A program made the translations under genes and the position numbers. From Duganella qianjiadongensis (GTDB lineage: Bacteria > Pseudomonadota > Gammaproteobacteria > Burkholderiales > Burkholderiaceae_D): a stretch of 64,000 bases of DNA. Shown here one piece after another: positions 46,401-55,251 of this stretch. The DNA is taken from contig NZ_WWCM01000009.1 of the NCBI RefSeq assembly GCF_009857915.1, positions 1 to 64,000 of the forward strand, read 5' to 3'. The notes below the pieces were generated by a model. It was not told where the DNA came from and did not search any database. It was given only the letters and a program-made list of their open reading frames with translations. The stretch's first letter is position 1. Each line of letters begins with the position of its first letter.

Positions 46401-48126
46401 ATCGTTCAACGAGCGTGCCCGCATGTTTGCGCTGCCACGTTCGTCGTGGGAAGACTACAGCAAGGATCTGATCTCGGCTGGCGGTGGGGTGTTCCCGCGT
46501 AGCGCCCGTTCTATCGAACTGTCGGCGGAAATCCGCGCCGTGCTCGATATCGAAGAAACCGCACTGGCACCGGAAGAACTGATGCACCGCATCCTCAAGG
46601 CGCCGGTGGACCTGTTCTACAACGGCGGTATCGGTACCTACATCAAGGCTTCCACGGAAACCCACGCGCAGGTGAAAGACCGCGCTAACGACAATATCCG
46701 TGTCGATGGCAACCAGTTGCGCTGCAAGGTGGTGACGGAAGGCGGTAACCTCGGTGCCACCCAGGCCGGCCGTATCGAGTTTGCACTGACGGGCGGCCGC
46801 ATCTTCACCGACGCGATCGACAACTCGGCCGGGGTGGACTGCTCCGACCACGAAGTGAACGCGAAAATGTGGCTGGACGTGGAAATGAATGCGGGCCAGC
46901 TCAGCGAAACCGAGCGTAACCGCGTGCTGAACGACATGACGGCCGATATCGAACGTCTGGTACTGCGCGATAACACGCTGCAGACCCAGTTGCTGGTGCG
47001 CGAAGCACAGGCGCAGGGCGATGCAGCGGTGCAGGATGGCTATGCTGCCCTGATCGCCAGTCTGGAAGAAGAAGGCGCGCTGTCGCGTGAACTGGAACAG
47101 CTGCCTTCCGTGGCCGAACTGGCACGCCGCAAGGCCGATGGCCGCGGCCTGACCACGCCGGAACTGGCAGTGGTGATCGCCAACGTGAAGAACCGCTACA
47201 AGCGCATCCTGTCGGCACTGCCGCTGACGGATCTGGGCTGGGCCGAAACTGTGCTCACGCCTTACTTCCCTGATCTGCTGGTGGCCACCCGCTCGGCACT
47301 GGCGCACCCGCTGGCCAACGCCATACTGGCGACCGTGCTGGCGAATGAATCGGTGAACCGCTGCGGTCCGCTGATGCTGCGTCAGATCGCTGCCGAACAT
47401 GGTGCGAGCGAGTCCGATGTAATACTGTCCTGGGGGCAGGCATGGGCGGCACTGAATCTGGCACCGGTGTTCAATACGCTGGATGCCGACGCGCTGAAGA
47501 TTCCGCGTGCAGTATCGATCAAGGTAGACGGCCGCACCCGTGTGCTGCAAAAAGCCGTGATCGAAGGCGTGCTGGCAGTGCCGCCAGAGCAGCTGCGTGC
47601 TGGCGTGGCGGAACTGAGCAAGCTGTTTGCCCAGCCGGAAACGCTGGCCAGGATCGGTGCTGCCGAAGGCTCGGCCGACGCCGAATCGACCGCCGGCCTG
47701 CGTGCCGAGTTCGTGCAGGCATGGCAGGCGGTGGATGGCATCGAAGCCATTGCTGCCTTCGTATTTGCCGCGCTGGCCGTGCAACGTCCGCAAGGCATGG
47801 ACCTGCCAGCGTTTGTACAGGTAGGCATGGCGCTGCGTGCACAGGTGGGCATCGATACGCTGGAACGCGGCCTCAAGCTGCCAGCGCTGAACCGTTCACA
47901 GGAACAGCTGCGTAGCTATGCACAGAACGCGTTGCGCCGCACCCAGCAGCGTTTGCTGGCGCAGGTACTCAAGCATGCCGATAGCAGCCATAGCCCGGCC
48001 GAAGCGGTAGAGCTGGTGGTGAATGCGCTGGACCTGTCCGGCTTTGCGCTGGCCAGCGATCTGGAAGAGGCCATGCTGGATGTGTGGGCGCTGTCGGAAG
48101 CGACGGCCGCACCTCTGGCGGCTTAA
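43423..48126 (+). CDS. gdhB: NAD-dependent glutamate dehydrogenase, large type
   Basis: A 1567-residue enzyme of the 180-kDa class that deaminates glutamate to 2-oxoglutarate. The N-terminal half holds the regulatory ACT-like domains of this class. The catalytic core is near residues 770-1200, with RGGLRWSDRMEDYRTEVLG, KNAVIVPAGAKGGFV and the NAD region around VGVGDMSGDVFGNGALLS. In Pseudomonas GdhB is activated by arginine and its gene is under ArgR control. Here it is placed inside the ast block between astB and astE, so glutamate made by the pathway can enter the TCA cycle. ATTGGAG is the ribosome site. Confidence 0.95.
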   Translation: MKQMSQDLRAQTLELVHARQPAAASTHVVALISAWLGALDDEDLTGTAPASLAPVLWDGFTQAAQRRGSAAQIARLRYDDGRGGMATALLILNDDMPYLVDSIVMAARKLRVGVNAVLNGVLAVGRNADGAVTAVGQSGDKLESYVLCLLTEDLPEAELGMLVERLEMVSRDAAVVRRDTAAMLAHFERIGAEAAAQGEEGREVAAFLDWARTEGFEPFGYAYYQVKAGVRELERDIPSRIGVLQDTSHPVYGTCLANIPGDFDTLSKRANALSIVKADVEGTLHREQQLDFIGVRHTDAQGAILGEYCFVGLFTRAATATPLNRLPFARGRVAKVLSIAGVRQEGFRAEKFIEILESLPRTEALEAETEWLAEVCGAVVSLYKQPRTKVFARRDVYARHLNVLVYLPRERYSASVASALAKALQASSGASHVSSQTLVADGPLARVYLIAHAARYPLDLESDIQQPLLSVLDGWHDQFSAQADAVADVALRASLRRMCATLPVDYVATTTPQAAFLDLGVILRRSDMNRVNVRVQIADSGTTIRLYSVERVPALSAILPALHNAGVLVDREQTHALRVDGQRHYVTSLAVDAASAQALAHDGIVGVTEELLAALLNNEAEDGRLNGLVVLGGLSVRHIQLVRAYMSYWRQTGSRFSVRYIAETLRKQPVVVKQLVDAFLQRFDPANDEATRAAALESLAAIKSRLPAINHADSEEVLGAMADLMGATVRTNYFQNGQQGDKIIFKFDTSNLALVPEPRPFREIFVFSRRFEGVHLRGGPVARGGLRWSDRMEDYRTEVLGLVKAQMVKNAVIVPAGAKGGFVCKQMPKDAVRETIAAEGEAVYRLFIASLLEVTDNRVLGKIVPPADTVCYDGNDPYLVVAADKGTATFSDIANGIAVQRGFWLGDAFASGGSNGYDHKKMGITAKGAFEAVKRHFYEMDHDIHAEPVTMVGVGDMSGDVFGNGALLSRKLKIVAAFDHRHIFLDPNPDMEKSFNERARMFALPRSSWEDYSKDLISAGGGVFPRSARSIELSAEIRAVLDIEETALAPEELMHRILKAPVDLFYNGGIGTYIKASTETHAQVKDRANDNIRVDGNQLRCKVVTEGGNLGATQAGRIEFALTGGRIFTDAIDNSAGVDCSDHEVNAKMWLDVEMNAGQLSETERNRVLNDMTADIERLVLRDNTLQTQLLVREAQAQGDAAVQDGYAALIASLEEEGALSRELEQLPSVAELARRKADGRGLTTPELAVVIANVKNRYKRILSALPLTDLGWAETVLTPYFPDLLVATRSALAHPLANAILATVLANESVNRCGPLMLRQIAAEHGASESDVILSWGQAWAALNLAPVFNTLDADALKIPRAVSIKVDGRTRVLQKAVIEGVLAVPPEQLRAGVAELSKLFAQPETLARIGAAEGSADAESTAGLRAEFVQAWQAVDGIEAIAAFVFAALAVQRPQGMDLPAFVQVGMALRAQVGIDTLERGLKLPALNRSQEQLRSYAQNALRRTQQRLLAQVLKHADSSHSPAEAVELVVNALDLSGFALASDLEEAMLDVWALSEATAAPLAA

Positions 48127-48136
48127 GGCAGGTGCA

Positions 48137-49150
48137 ATGAGTCAGATCAGTACTGCGCTGCCAGCGGCAGTGCGCGCCCTCGCTGAAGCCGATTTCAGCG
48201 TGGTCGCGCAGCGTTTCACTGCCGCCGGATATGCCGTCGGCCAGCCGGCGGACGGCATCCTGACCATCCAGGCTGCTGCGGCAGCCGCTGCACAGCGGCC
48301 TGCCGTGCTGCTCTCGGTGGGCGTGCATGGCGACGAGACGGGGCCGATCGAAGTGCTGGCTTATCTGCTCGATCAGCTATCGCTCGATGTGGCAGCTCGT
48401 CCGGCAGCACTGGCCGTCGATCTGATGCTGTGCGTGGGGAATATCGATGCTATCCGCGCCGGCAAGCGCTTTATCGATGCAGATCTGAACCGCATGTTCC
48501 GCACCGAACGCGGCACGCTGGCCGGTACGGCAGAAGCAGCGCGTGCCGATGTGATGGTGGCGGCAACCAGTGCTTTCTTCCAGCACGCCGGTGCGGTGCG
48601 CTGGCACCTCGATCTGCACACGGCCATCCGTCCTTCCGTGTATCCCGCTTTTGCTATCGTGCCGGAGCTGATTGCGCAGCAGCCGCGCCAGCTGCTGCTG
48701 CAATGGCTGGGCCATGCCGGTGTGGGGGCCGTCATCATGAATCCCGCTTCGGTGGGCACTTACAGCTACTACTCGGCCGAATACCATCAGGCCGCCGGAA
48801 CGACGATAGAACTGGGACGTATCGGCACGCTGGGCAATAACGACATCGGCCAGTTCGCCGACGCTTCGGCGGCACTCGATGCGCTGCTGCGTGGCGTGGC
48901 GCCGGCCACGGTTGCGCGCCAGCCGCATATCTTTGCCACCGCGCGGCAGATCATCAAACTGAGTGACAGCTTCCGCATGGCGTTTGGCCGCGAGACGCAC
49001 AACTTCACGGCCATGCGTCAGGGCGAGGAGATTGCGCGCGACGGCGATACCGTCTACACCGTGCAGTATCCGGAAGAGCTGGTGGTATTCCCCAACCCCG
49101 ATGTGCGGGTGGGCCTGCGTGCCGGCCTGATGGTGCACCGGATAGGGTAA
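48137..49150 (+). CDS. astE: succinylglutamate desuccinylase AstE
   Basis: Zinc hydrolase of 337 residues that splits succinylglutamate to succinate and glutamate, the last AST step. Metal ligands are in GVHGDETGPIE (His, Glu) and LDLHTAIRPS (His), as in the carboxypeptidase-like AstE/aspartoacylase family. ATG 48137 is used; the longer frame overlaps gdhB. It follows gdhB by 10 bases and ends 7 bases before the LysR gene stop on the other strand. Confidence 0.94.
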   Translation: MSQISTALPAAVRALAEADFSVVAQRFTAAGYAVGQPADGILTIQAAAAAAAQRPAVLLSVGVHGDETGPIEVLAYLLDQLSLDVAARPAALAVDLMLCVGNIDAIRAGKRFIDADLNRMFRTERGTLAGTAEAARADVMVAATSAFFQHAGAVRWHLDLHTAIRPSVYPAFAIVPELIAQQPRQLLLQWLGHAGVGAVIMNPASVGTYSYYSAEYHQAAGTTIELGRIGTLGNNDIGQFADASAALDALLRGVAPATVARQPHIFATARQIIKLSDSFRMAFGRETHNFTAMRQGEEIARDGDTVYTVQYPEELVVFPNPDVRVGLRAGLMVHRIG

Positions 49151-49157
49151 TCGTCGA

Positions 49158-50108
49158 TCAGACGTTGATGGCTACCGGCTCCATGCGTGGCTCCTGCGTA
49201 TAGTGCGACGGCAGGAACAGCTGGTCCTTCTGGCTTTCCACCGTGGCACGCAGCCAGTCCCACACGGTACGCACGCGCTTCTGTCCATACAGGTCGGATG
49301 GCGCCACCAGCCATAGCGTGCGGTGGGCATACACGATTTCCGGCAGCACCGGCACCAGATCGGGATATTTGCGCGCCGCGTACGGCGGTGCCATCACCAG
49401 CCCTATGCCGGCATTGGCGGCCTCGCATTGCGCCAGCATGCCGGTGGCGCAGAAGCGCCGCTTCGGCACGATGCCGATTTCATCCAGATAGTTCAAGCCT
49501 GTGCTCATCAGCTGCGTCTGCACGTAGTCGATGAACAGGTGCTCGGCCAGATCTTCCTTGCGCGTGATGGGCGCGAATCTGGCCAGATAGCTGCGCGAGC
49601 CGAACAGGTAGTAGCGGAAGCAGCTCAGGCGCGTGACCATGTAGCGGCCCGTTTCCGGCGCGTCCAGCGTGATGCTGAGGTCTGCCTCGCGGTTGGCCAG
49701 ATTGGCAAAGCGCGGCAGCAGCAGCAGATCGAGATGCAGCTCGGGATTGACCGTCACCAGCTCCTGCACACGCGGTGCCACCAGTACGGAGCCCAGTAGT
49801 TCGGGCGATCCCAGCCGCACCACGCCGCGTGCGCCCTGCATTTTGCCAGCCAGCTGTTCGAGCGCCGACATGGCGGCCGTTTCCATCAGCTCCGCATGCG
49901 GTACCAGTGCGCGGCCCTGCTCGGTGAGTTCGTAGCCTTCGCGCCGGTGGTCGAAGAGCGGCGTGCCGAATTCGTGTTCCAGCCTTTGTATGCGGCGCGC
50001 CACAGTGGTGTGGTCTACCGCGAGCCGGCGCGCAGCGCCAGTCAGGGTGCCGGCACGGGCCAGCTCCAGAAAGTAGCGCAGGTCAGTCCACTCGGGCAGT
50101 TTATTCAT
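49158..50108 (-). CDS. LysR family transcriptional regulator
   Basis: A 316-residue regulator. The N-terminal HTH reads LTGAARRLAVDHTTVARRIQRLE, and an effector-binding domain follows from about residue 90. The start at 50108 (MNKLPEW) is chosen over the longer frame, which would cover the divergent promoter. It is divergent from a CoA ligase gene. A dyad, ATTGTGC-N6-GCACAAT, lies 8-27 bases upstream of its start and the core recurs before the TonB receptor, so it is the likely regulator of the whole downstream locus. The inducer is unknown. Confidence 0.9.
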   Translation of the reverse strand: MNKLPEWTDLRYFLELARAGTLTGAARRLAVDHTTVARRIQRLEHEFGTPLFDHRREGYELTEQGRALVPHAELMETAAMSALEQLAGKMQGARGVVRLGSPELLGSVLVAPRVQELVTVNPELHLDLLLLPRFANLANREADLSITLDAPETGRYMVTRLSCFRYYLFGSRSYLARFAPITRKEDLAEHLFIDYVQTQLMSTGLNYLDEIGIVPKRRFCATGMLAQCEAANAGIGLVMAPPYAARKYPDLVPVLPEIVYAHRTLWLVAPSDLYGQKRVRTVWDWLRATVESQKDQLFLPSHYTQEPRMEPVAINV

Positions 50109-50115
50109 GTGATTG

Positions 50116-50135
50116 ATTGTGCAACAACGCACAAT
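50116..50135. promoter_or_regulatory. LysR-type operator in the regulator/CoA-ligase gap
   Basis: ATTGTGC-N6-GCACAAT is a perfect dyad with seven-base arms directly upstream of the LysR start, a usual place for autoregulation and for control of the divergent gene. Its core, TGTGC-N6-GCACA, is repeated at 51795. Confidence 0.65.
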
Positions 50136-50217
50136 GGGTTGGCAAGAATTCCCGTTTCCGGCGTGGTTACTTGTCACTAAAATCCGCACACATTGAATTC
50201 CCGACCTAGAGGATGTT

Positions 50218-51756
50218 ATGGATGCCTTGTGTATTGCCGGCCTGCTTGCGCACCATGCGCGCTATCAGCCGGAAGCGGTGGCGGTGGTGTTTGGCGAGCA
50301 GCGGCTGAACTGGCGCGAGTTTGCTGTACGTTGCGGCCAGCTGGCTCAGGCCATGGCGCAAGCCGGCGTGCAGCCGGGTGACCGCGTGGCCACAGTGCTG
50401 GGCAACTGTCTGGAACTGCTGACGATCTACTGGGCCTGTGCCGATCTTGGCGCGGTGGCGGTGCCGCTGTCGCCGCTGTTGCAGTGCAGTGGGCTGCAAT
50501 CGCTGCTGCAGGATGCGGCACCCAAGATCGTGTTTGCCAGCGAGGCGACGCAGGCGGACGTGAGCGCGGCCATCGCGGCGCTGCATGCACCGGTGCAGCT
50601 GGTGTGCGTTGCAGCAGTGCCTGCCGCGCATAGTTATGCGGGCTTTGTTGCGGGCTGCGCACCCATGCAGCAGCGCCCGCACATTACGCCCGAACATCCG
50701 TGCAACATCATGTATACCAGCGGCACGACGGGGCAGCCGAAGGGCATCCTGCTCACGCACAGGGTGCGCGCGCACTACGCGGCGCTGATGGCCAGTATCT
50801 TCCGTCTGACGGCGGAATCGGTGGTGCTGCATACGGGCGCCATCGTCTTTAACGGCGCCTACGTGATGATGATGCCGGCCTTTGCCCAGGGCGCGCGCTA
50901 TGTGCTGCACGGCGCGTTCGACGCGCGGGCTTTCGTGGCCACGGTGGCGCGGGAAAAGATCACCCACACCATGCTGGTGCCTTCGCAGATTGCGGCCATA
51001 CTCGACCTGCCTGATCTCGATCCGCTTCAACTGGTTTCATTGCAGGTGGTGCTGTCGCTAGGCGCACCGCTGCCGCTGGCGCGCAAGCAGTCGCTGGAGT
51101 CCCTGTTGCCGGGACGGCTGCATGAACTGTACGGACTGACCGAAGGATTTATCACGGTGCTGGACCGGCGCGACACGGCGCGCAAACTGGGTTCGGTGGG
51201 TGTGCCGCCGCCGTTCTTCGAGCTGCGCATCGTGCGTGAAGACGGCAGCGAGGCCGCTGTGGGCGAAACGGGCGAGATTGCAGGGCGCGGCCCGCTGCTG
51301 ATGTCCGGCTACTACGGCCAGCCCGGACTGACGGCGCAGACCATACGCGATGGCTGGCTGTACTCGGGCGATATCGGCCGCATCGATGCGGATGGCTATC
51401 TGTATCTGGTCGACCGCAAAAAGGACATGATCGATAGTGGCGGGGTGAAAGTCTATCCGCGCGATATCGAGGAAGTGATTGCAACCCACCCCGACGTGGC
51501 GGAAGTGGTGGTGTTCGGTGTGCCGGACGAGAAGTGGGGCGAGACCCCGTTCGCTGTGGTGCAAATGAAACAGACATTCGCTCATGTCTGCACTGCCGAG
51601 CAATTACGTGACTGGATTAATGTGCGCGTTGCCGCACGGTATCAACGAGTCAGCGCGGTTGCGCTGGTCAGCAGTTTTCCCCGTAACGCCGCAGGAAAAA
51701 TTCTGAAACGCGAACTGCGCGCGCCGTACTGGGAAGGCCGTGAGCGGGCAATTTAA
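50218..51756 (+). CDS. AMP-dependent acyl-CoA synthetase/ligase
   Basis: A 512-residue adenylate-forming ligase activating a carboxylic acid with ATP and CoA. Motifs are YTSGTTGQPKGILLTH, ELYGLTEGF, and the C-terminal DRKKDMIDSGGVKVYPRD and FPRNAAGKILKREL with the catalytic lysine. It is distant from the two FadD copies in the window and nearer to medium-chain or aryl-type ligases. It lies 109 bases from the divergent LysR gene with the shared operator between. AGAGGATG just upstream provides the ribosome site. It should activate the product of the downstream import system, but the acid is unknown. Confidence 0.9.
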   Translation: MDALCIAGLLAHHARYQPEAVAVVFGEQRLNWREFAVRCGQLAQAMAQAGVQPGDRVATVLGNCLELLTIYWACADLGAVAVPLSPLLQCSGLQSLLQDAAPKIVFASEATQADVSAAIAALHAPVQLVCVAAVPAAHSYAGFVAGCAPMQQRPHITPEHPCNIMYTSGTTGQPKGILLTHRVRAHYAALMASIFRLTAESVVLHTGAIVFNGAYVMMMPAFAQGARYVLHGAFDARAFVATVAREKITHTMLVPSQIAAILDLPDLDPLQLVSLQVVLSLGAPLPLARKQSLESLLPGRLHELYGLTEGFITVLDRRDTARKLGSVGVPPPFFELRIVREDGSEAAVGETGEIAGRGPLLMSGYYGQPGLTAQTIRDGWLYSGDIGRIDADGYLYLVDRKKDMIDSGGVKVYPRDIEEVIATHPDVAEVVVFGVPDEKWGETPFAVVQMKQTFAHVCTAEQLRDWINVRVAARYQRVSAVALVSSFPRNAAGKILKRELRAPYWEGRERAI

Positions 51757-51794
51757 TAATTGCGTTAATGCATCACGGAAACGTCAGAGGGAGC

Positions 51795-51810
51795 TGTGCA
51801 TTTCTGCACA
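51795..51810. promoter_or_regulatory. second LysR-type dyad, upstream of the TonB receptor
   Basis: TGTGCA-TTTC-TGCACA contains the same TGTGC-N6-GCACA core as the dyad at 50116. It lies about 110 bases before the receptor start and upstream of an AT-rich stretch with TATAAATACT (51884-51897 region) that could be the -10 box. Confidence 0.6.
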
Positions 51811-51918
51811 CATGCCGTGCATTGCTTCATCTTTATCTATGTTGTCATAACGGGCACACTTCAGCGCAATGCCCGACATGGTGCATATAAATACTAAAAA
51901 ATATCTGGAGGAGATGCT

Positions 51919-54303
51919 ATGCGTTTTTCTAAACAAGGCACGCTGGTGCTGCGTCGTTCCGTTGCAATGATGGTGGCCGCTTCGGCCATTTCCGGTCTGG
52001 CTGCCGGTCAGGCTTTTGCTGCCGCCGCTGCTGCTTCCGCTGATGCAGCCGACGTCGCTGCCGATCCTGCTGCAGCACCTGCTGCCAGCGAACCGGACAA
52101 GGTAATCGTTACGGCGCGCCGCCGCGCCGAGCTGATACAGGACGTGCCGGGTTCGGTCACGGCCATCTCCGGTTCGGCGCTGGAAAAAGCCGGCATCCCC
52201 GATATCACTGGCCTTGCCGATGCGCTGCCGAACACCACGCTGAAAACCTCGCGTGCTACCAACACCACGCTGACCGCCTTCATCCGCGGTATCGGCCAGC
52301 AGGATCCTGTGGCCGGTTACGAGCAGGGCGTGGGCATTTACCTCGACGATGTGTATCTGGCCCGTCCGCAAGGCGCGCTGACCGATATCTACGATCTGGA
52401 CCGCATCGAAGTGCTGCGTGGCCCGCAGGGTACGCTGTACGGCCGTAACACCATAGGCGGCGCCGTCAAATACGTTACCCGCCGTCTGGCCAAGGACAAT
52501 ACGCTGGATATGAAAGGCACCATCGGCAGCTACAACCAGCGCGATCTGGTGGTGAAAGCCAGCGGCGAGATTTCCGACATGCTGCGCATAGGCGGCACGG
52601 TGGCTACCTTCAATCGTGACGGCTACGGCAAGAACGTGCTCAATGGCCTCGACAACTATAACAAGAAAGTGGTGGCTGGCCGCGTGAGCGCCGAACTGAC
52701 GCCATCGGCTGCGCTGTTCATCCGCCTGTCGGCTGACCGCACGGTGGACGATTCGCTGCCCAAGCAGGGCTATCGCCTGACGGCCGGGCCGGCACCGGGC
52801 AATGATGCGCCACTGTCCGGTGATTATGATACCCGCGCCAATCTGTACACGGTGCTGGGTCATCAGCAGCAGGTAACTACCGAAGGCGGCAGCCTGCTGG
52901 TGGACTACGCGATCGATCCTACGCTGTCGTTCAAGTCGATTACCGCTTATCGCAGCAGCAAATCGTATGCGCCTATCGATTTCGATTCGCTCAATACGCC
53001 GCTGTTCGAAGCGCCAGCGATTTACACCGACCGTCAGGCCAGCCAGGAATTCCAGCTGACTTACACCGGCTCGCGCTGGCAGGGTGTGGCTGGTCTGTTC
53101 TACATGAAGACCAATGCCTTCAATGAATTCGACGTGCTGTACAACGCAGCCGGCGGCTTGTCGCTGTACACCCGCGACGATATCGACAGCAAGACGTGGG
53201 CAGCGTTTGCCGATGCCAGCTACAGCGTTAGCGACGATTTCAATATCAACATCGGTGGCCGCTATACCAACGACGAGCGTGAAGCGGCGATCTACAAGCG
53301 CACCTATCTGGGGCTGAAAGGCTCGCCTACGCTGGGCAATCCGGCTGCGGCAGGTCTGGCAGCCAACACCGACATGGGCAAGGGCGATCTGAATCGTACC
53401 GATACCAAGTTCACGCCCAAGCTGGGTGTGGGCTGGAAGATCGACCGTCAGAATAATATGTATGCTACCTACTCGGTAGGTTTCAAAGGCGGCATGTTCG
53501 ATCCGCGTATGGATCTGGCAGCATCGGGCGGCCCGAATACGGCAGCCTCGCTGCAGAAGCGCCAGGGCGTAGACCCGGAAGTGGTGAACTCGTATGAACT
53601 GGGTCTGAAATCCAATCTGAACGGCGGCCGCCTGCAGACCAATGTGGCGGTGTTCTATAGCGACTACAAGAACGTGCAGATACCCGGCTCGATTCCTACC
53701 TTTGCAGCGGACGGTAGCGTGAACGGCTTCGCTGGTACGCTGACCAATGCCGGCAAGGCCAAGATCACCGGTCTGGAACTGGAAGCGATTGCCCGTGTAA
53801 CGGACCAGTTCACCGTGAGCGCCATGTTCAGCGCCATCGATGCCAAGTACAAGGAGTGGATGGTTGCCAACGGCAAGTCGCTGGCTAACGTGGCCGATCA
53901 GGCCGAGTTCCAGAATACGCCCAAGACTGCGGCCAATCTGAGCGCTACCTACGACTGGCCATTTGCTGCCTTTGGCCGTAACGGTACGCTGTCGCTGAAT
54001 AACACTGTGTCCTACAAGAGCAAGGTGTATCAGAGCGAGATGGTGCGCATGACCGGCGTCGCTTCGATCGATGCTACCGTGCCGCAGAATCTGATGCTGG
54101 CGCAGGAAGGCTACGGTTTGTGGGATGCCGGCCTGGTGTGGACCAGCAGCGACCGCAAACTGCAGCTGGCGCTGAATGGCCGCAACCTGCTGGATAAACG
54201 CTACAAGGTTGCCGGTTATGCCTTCGGCGGCTTCTTCAATACCGTGACCACCTTCTACGGTGATCCACGTACCGTGAAAGCTACACTGTCGGTGAAGTTT
54301 TAA
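51919..54303 (+). CDS. TonB-dependent outer-membrane receptor
   Basis: A 794-residue ligand-gated porin. A signal peptide ends near AGQAFA, followed by an Ala-rich stretch and a TonB-box-like segment near DKVIVTARRR. The plug domain (about 65-180) contains IRGIGQQDPVAGYEQGVG and RGPQGTLYGRNTIGGAV, and a 22-strand barrel ends in KATLSVKF with the usual terminal Phe. The plug resembles the group used by oligotrophs for organic substrates rather than classic siderophore receptors, but this is judgement. CTGGAGGAG is a very strong ribosome site. Energy comes from TonB-ExbBD encoded elsewhere. Confidence 0.93.
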   Translation: MRFSKQGTLVLRRSVAMMVAASAISGLAAGQAFAAAAAASADAADVAADPAAAPAASEPDKVIVTARRRAELIQDVPGSVTAISGSALEKAGIPDITGLADALPNTTLKTSRATNTTLTAFIRGIGQQDPVAGYEQGVGIYLDDVYLARPQGALTDIYDLDRIEVLRGPQGTLYGRNTIGGAVKYVTRRLAKDNTLDMKGTIGSYNQRDLVVKASGEISDMLRIGGTVATFNRDGYGKNVLNGLDNYNKKVVAGRVSAELTPSAALFIRLSADRTVDDSLPKQGYRLTAGPAPGNDAPLSGDYDTRANLYTVLGHQQQVTTEGGSLLVDYAIDPTLSFKSITAYRSSKSYAPIDFDSLNTPLFEAPAIYTDRQASQEFQLTYTGSRWQGVAGLFYMKTNAFNEFDVLYNAAGGLSLYTRDDIDSKTWAAFADASYSVSDDFNINIGGRYTNDEREAAIYKRTYLGLKGSPTLGNPAAAGLAANTDMGKGDLNRTDTKFTPKLGVGWKIDRQNNMYATYSVGFKGGMFDPRMDLAASGGPNTAASLQKRQGVDPEVVNSYELGLKSNLNGGRLQTNVAVFYSDYKNVQIPGSIPTFAADGSVNGFAGTLTNAGKAKITGLELEAIARVTDQFTVSAMFSAIDAKYKEWMVANGKSLANVADQAEFQNTPKTAANLSATYDWPFAAFGRNGTLSLNNTVSYKSKVYQSEMVRMTGVASIDATVPQNLMLAQEGYGLWDAGLVWTSSDRKLQLALNGRNLLDKRYKVAGYAFGGFFNTVTTFYGDPRTVKATLSVKF

Positions 54304-54310
54304 GTAAGGG

Positions 54311-54350
54311 ACGGCGCACGGCGCGCGAGCGTCGTGCGCCGTTTTTGTTT
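54311..54350 (+). terminator. terminator after the TonB receptor
   Basis: ACGGCGCACG (54311-54320) pairs with CGTGCGCCGT (54333-54342), followed by TTTTGTTTTT. It lies 17 bases before the hydrolase start, so downstream genes depend on read-through or their own promoter. Confidence 0.8.
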
Positions 54351-54366
54351 TTCTGCACGGAGTCTT

Positions 54367-55251
54367 ATGATTACTTCCCAACTTCCCTACGTCGAGCGGA
54401 GCTGGCGTAGCCACGATGGTCTGCGGCTGATGGCGCGCGACTATGCGCCTGCGGCCGGACCGGCACGCTGCCCCATCGTCTGCATCCATGGCCTGACGCG
54501 CAACAGCGCCGATTTCGACATGGTGGCGCCATGGCTGGCAGCGCAGGGCCGCCGCGTGCTATCGGTGGATATCCGTGGCCGAGGCAAATCCGAATACGAT
54601 AGCAACAGCGATAACTACAATCCGCTGGTGTATGCGCGCGATGTGGCGCAATTGCTGGAAGAGCTGGGCATAGCCCGCGCCGTATTCATCGGTACTTCGA
54701 TGGGCGGCATCATCACCATGACCATGGCGATGCGCTATCGTCACCTGATCGCAGCCGCTGTGCTGAACGATGTGGGCCCGCAGCTGTCGCAGCGCGGCCT
54801 GTCGCGCATTGCCGGCTATGTAGGCACCAGTGAGCCGGTCGATACATGGCAGGCTGCCGCTGCGGCCTGCAAGGGCATCAATGCCGTGGCTTTTCCGCAC
54901 TACACCGACGCCGACTGGCTGCTGTGGGCGCACCGCACCTTTGGCCAGAATGCCGACGGCAGCTTCCGTCCGCAATATGATCCGGCGATCGCCATTGCCA
55001 TCAAACGGGGCAAGATCAAAACCAGTTCGCTGATGGCGCGCTGGGCCTTCCGCCGGCTGGCGCGCAAGGTGCCGACCATGCTGCTGTATGGCGGCATTTC
55101 GGACCTGATCGAAGCGCCGCAGATTGCGGCCATGCGTGCCGATGCACCGCAGATGAAAGTGGTGGAAGTGCCCGGGGTAGGGCATGCGCCCATGCTGGAC
55201 GAGGTGGAGGCGCAGGCTGCGCTGAGCACTTTCCTCGCCGTTGTGCCATGA
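54367..55251 (+). CDS. alpha/beta hydrolase
   Basis: Cytoplasmic alpha/beta-fold hydrolase of 294 residues. The nucleophile elbow FIGTSMGGI has Ser111, the oxyanion strand is IVCIHGLTRNSADF, and the catalytic histidine is His273 in GVGHAPML, with an acid near GGISDLIEAP. Such enzymes split esters, lactones, or C-C bonds in ring-cleavage products. CGGAG is the ribosome site. The stop overlaps the MaoC start (ATGA), so it heads a tightly packed operon with the MaoC protein and the ABC importer. Confidence 0.88.
   Translation: MITSQLPYVERSWRSHDGLRLMARDYAPAAGPARCPIVCIHGLTRNSADFDMVAPWLAAQGRRVLSVDIRGRGKSEYDSNSDNYNPLVYARDVAQLLEELGIARAVFIGTSMGGIITMTMAMRYRHLIAAAVLNDVGPQLSQRGLSRIAGYVGTSEPVDTWQAAAAACKGINAVAFPHYTDADWLLWAHRTFGQNADGSFRPQYDPAIAIAIKRGKIKTSSLMARWAFRRLARKVPTMLLYGGISDLIEAPQIAAMRADAPQMKVVEVPGVGHAPMLDEVEAQAALSTFLAVVP

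Noticed and set aside
43918..47793. A 1291-codon open frame on the minus strand opposite gdhB
   Set aside because: It is a shadow of the strong GC-biased codon use of gdhB. The translation is rich in His, Arg and Gln, has no recognisable domain, and gdhB on the plus strand is certain.
51784..54489. A 901-codon minus-strand frame opposite the TonB receptor
   Set aside because: It covers the full receptor gene and both its flanking control regions. Its composition is typical of an antisense shadow.
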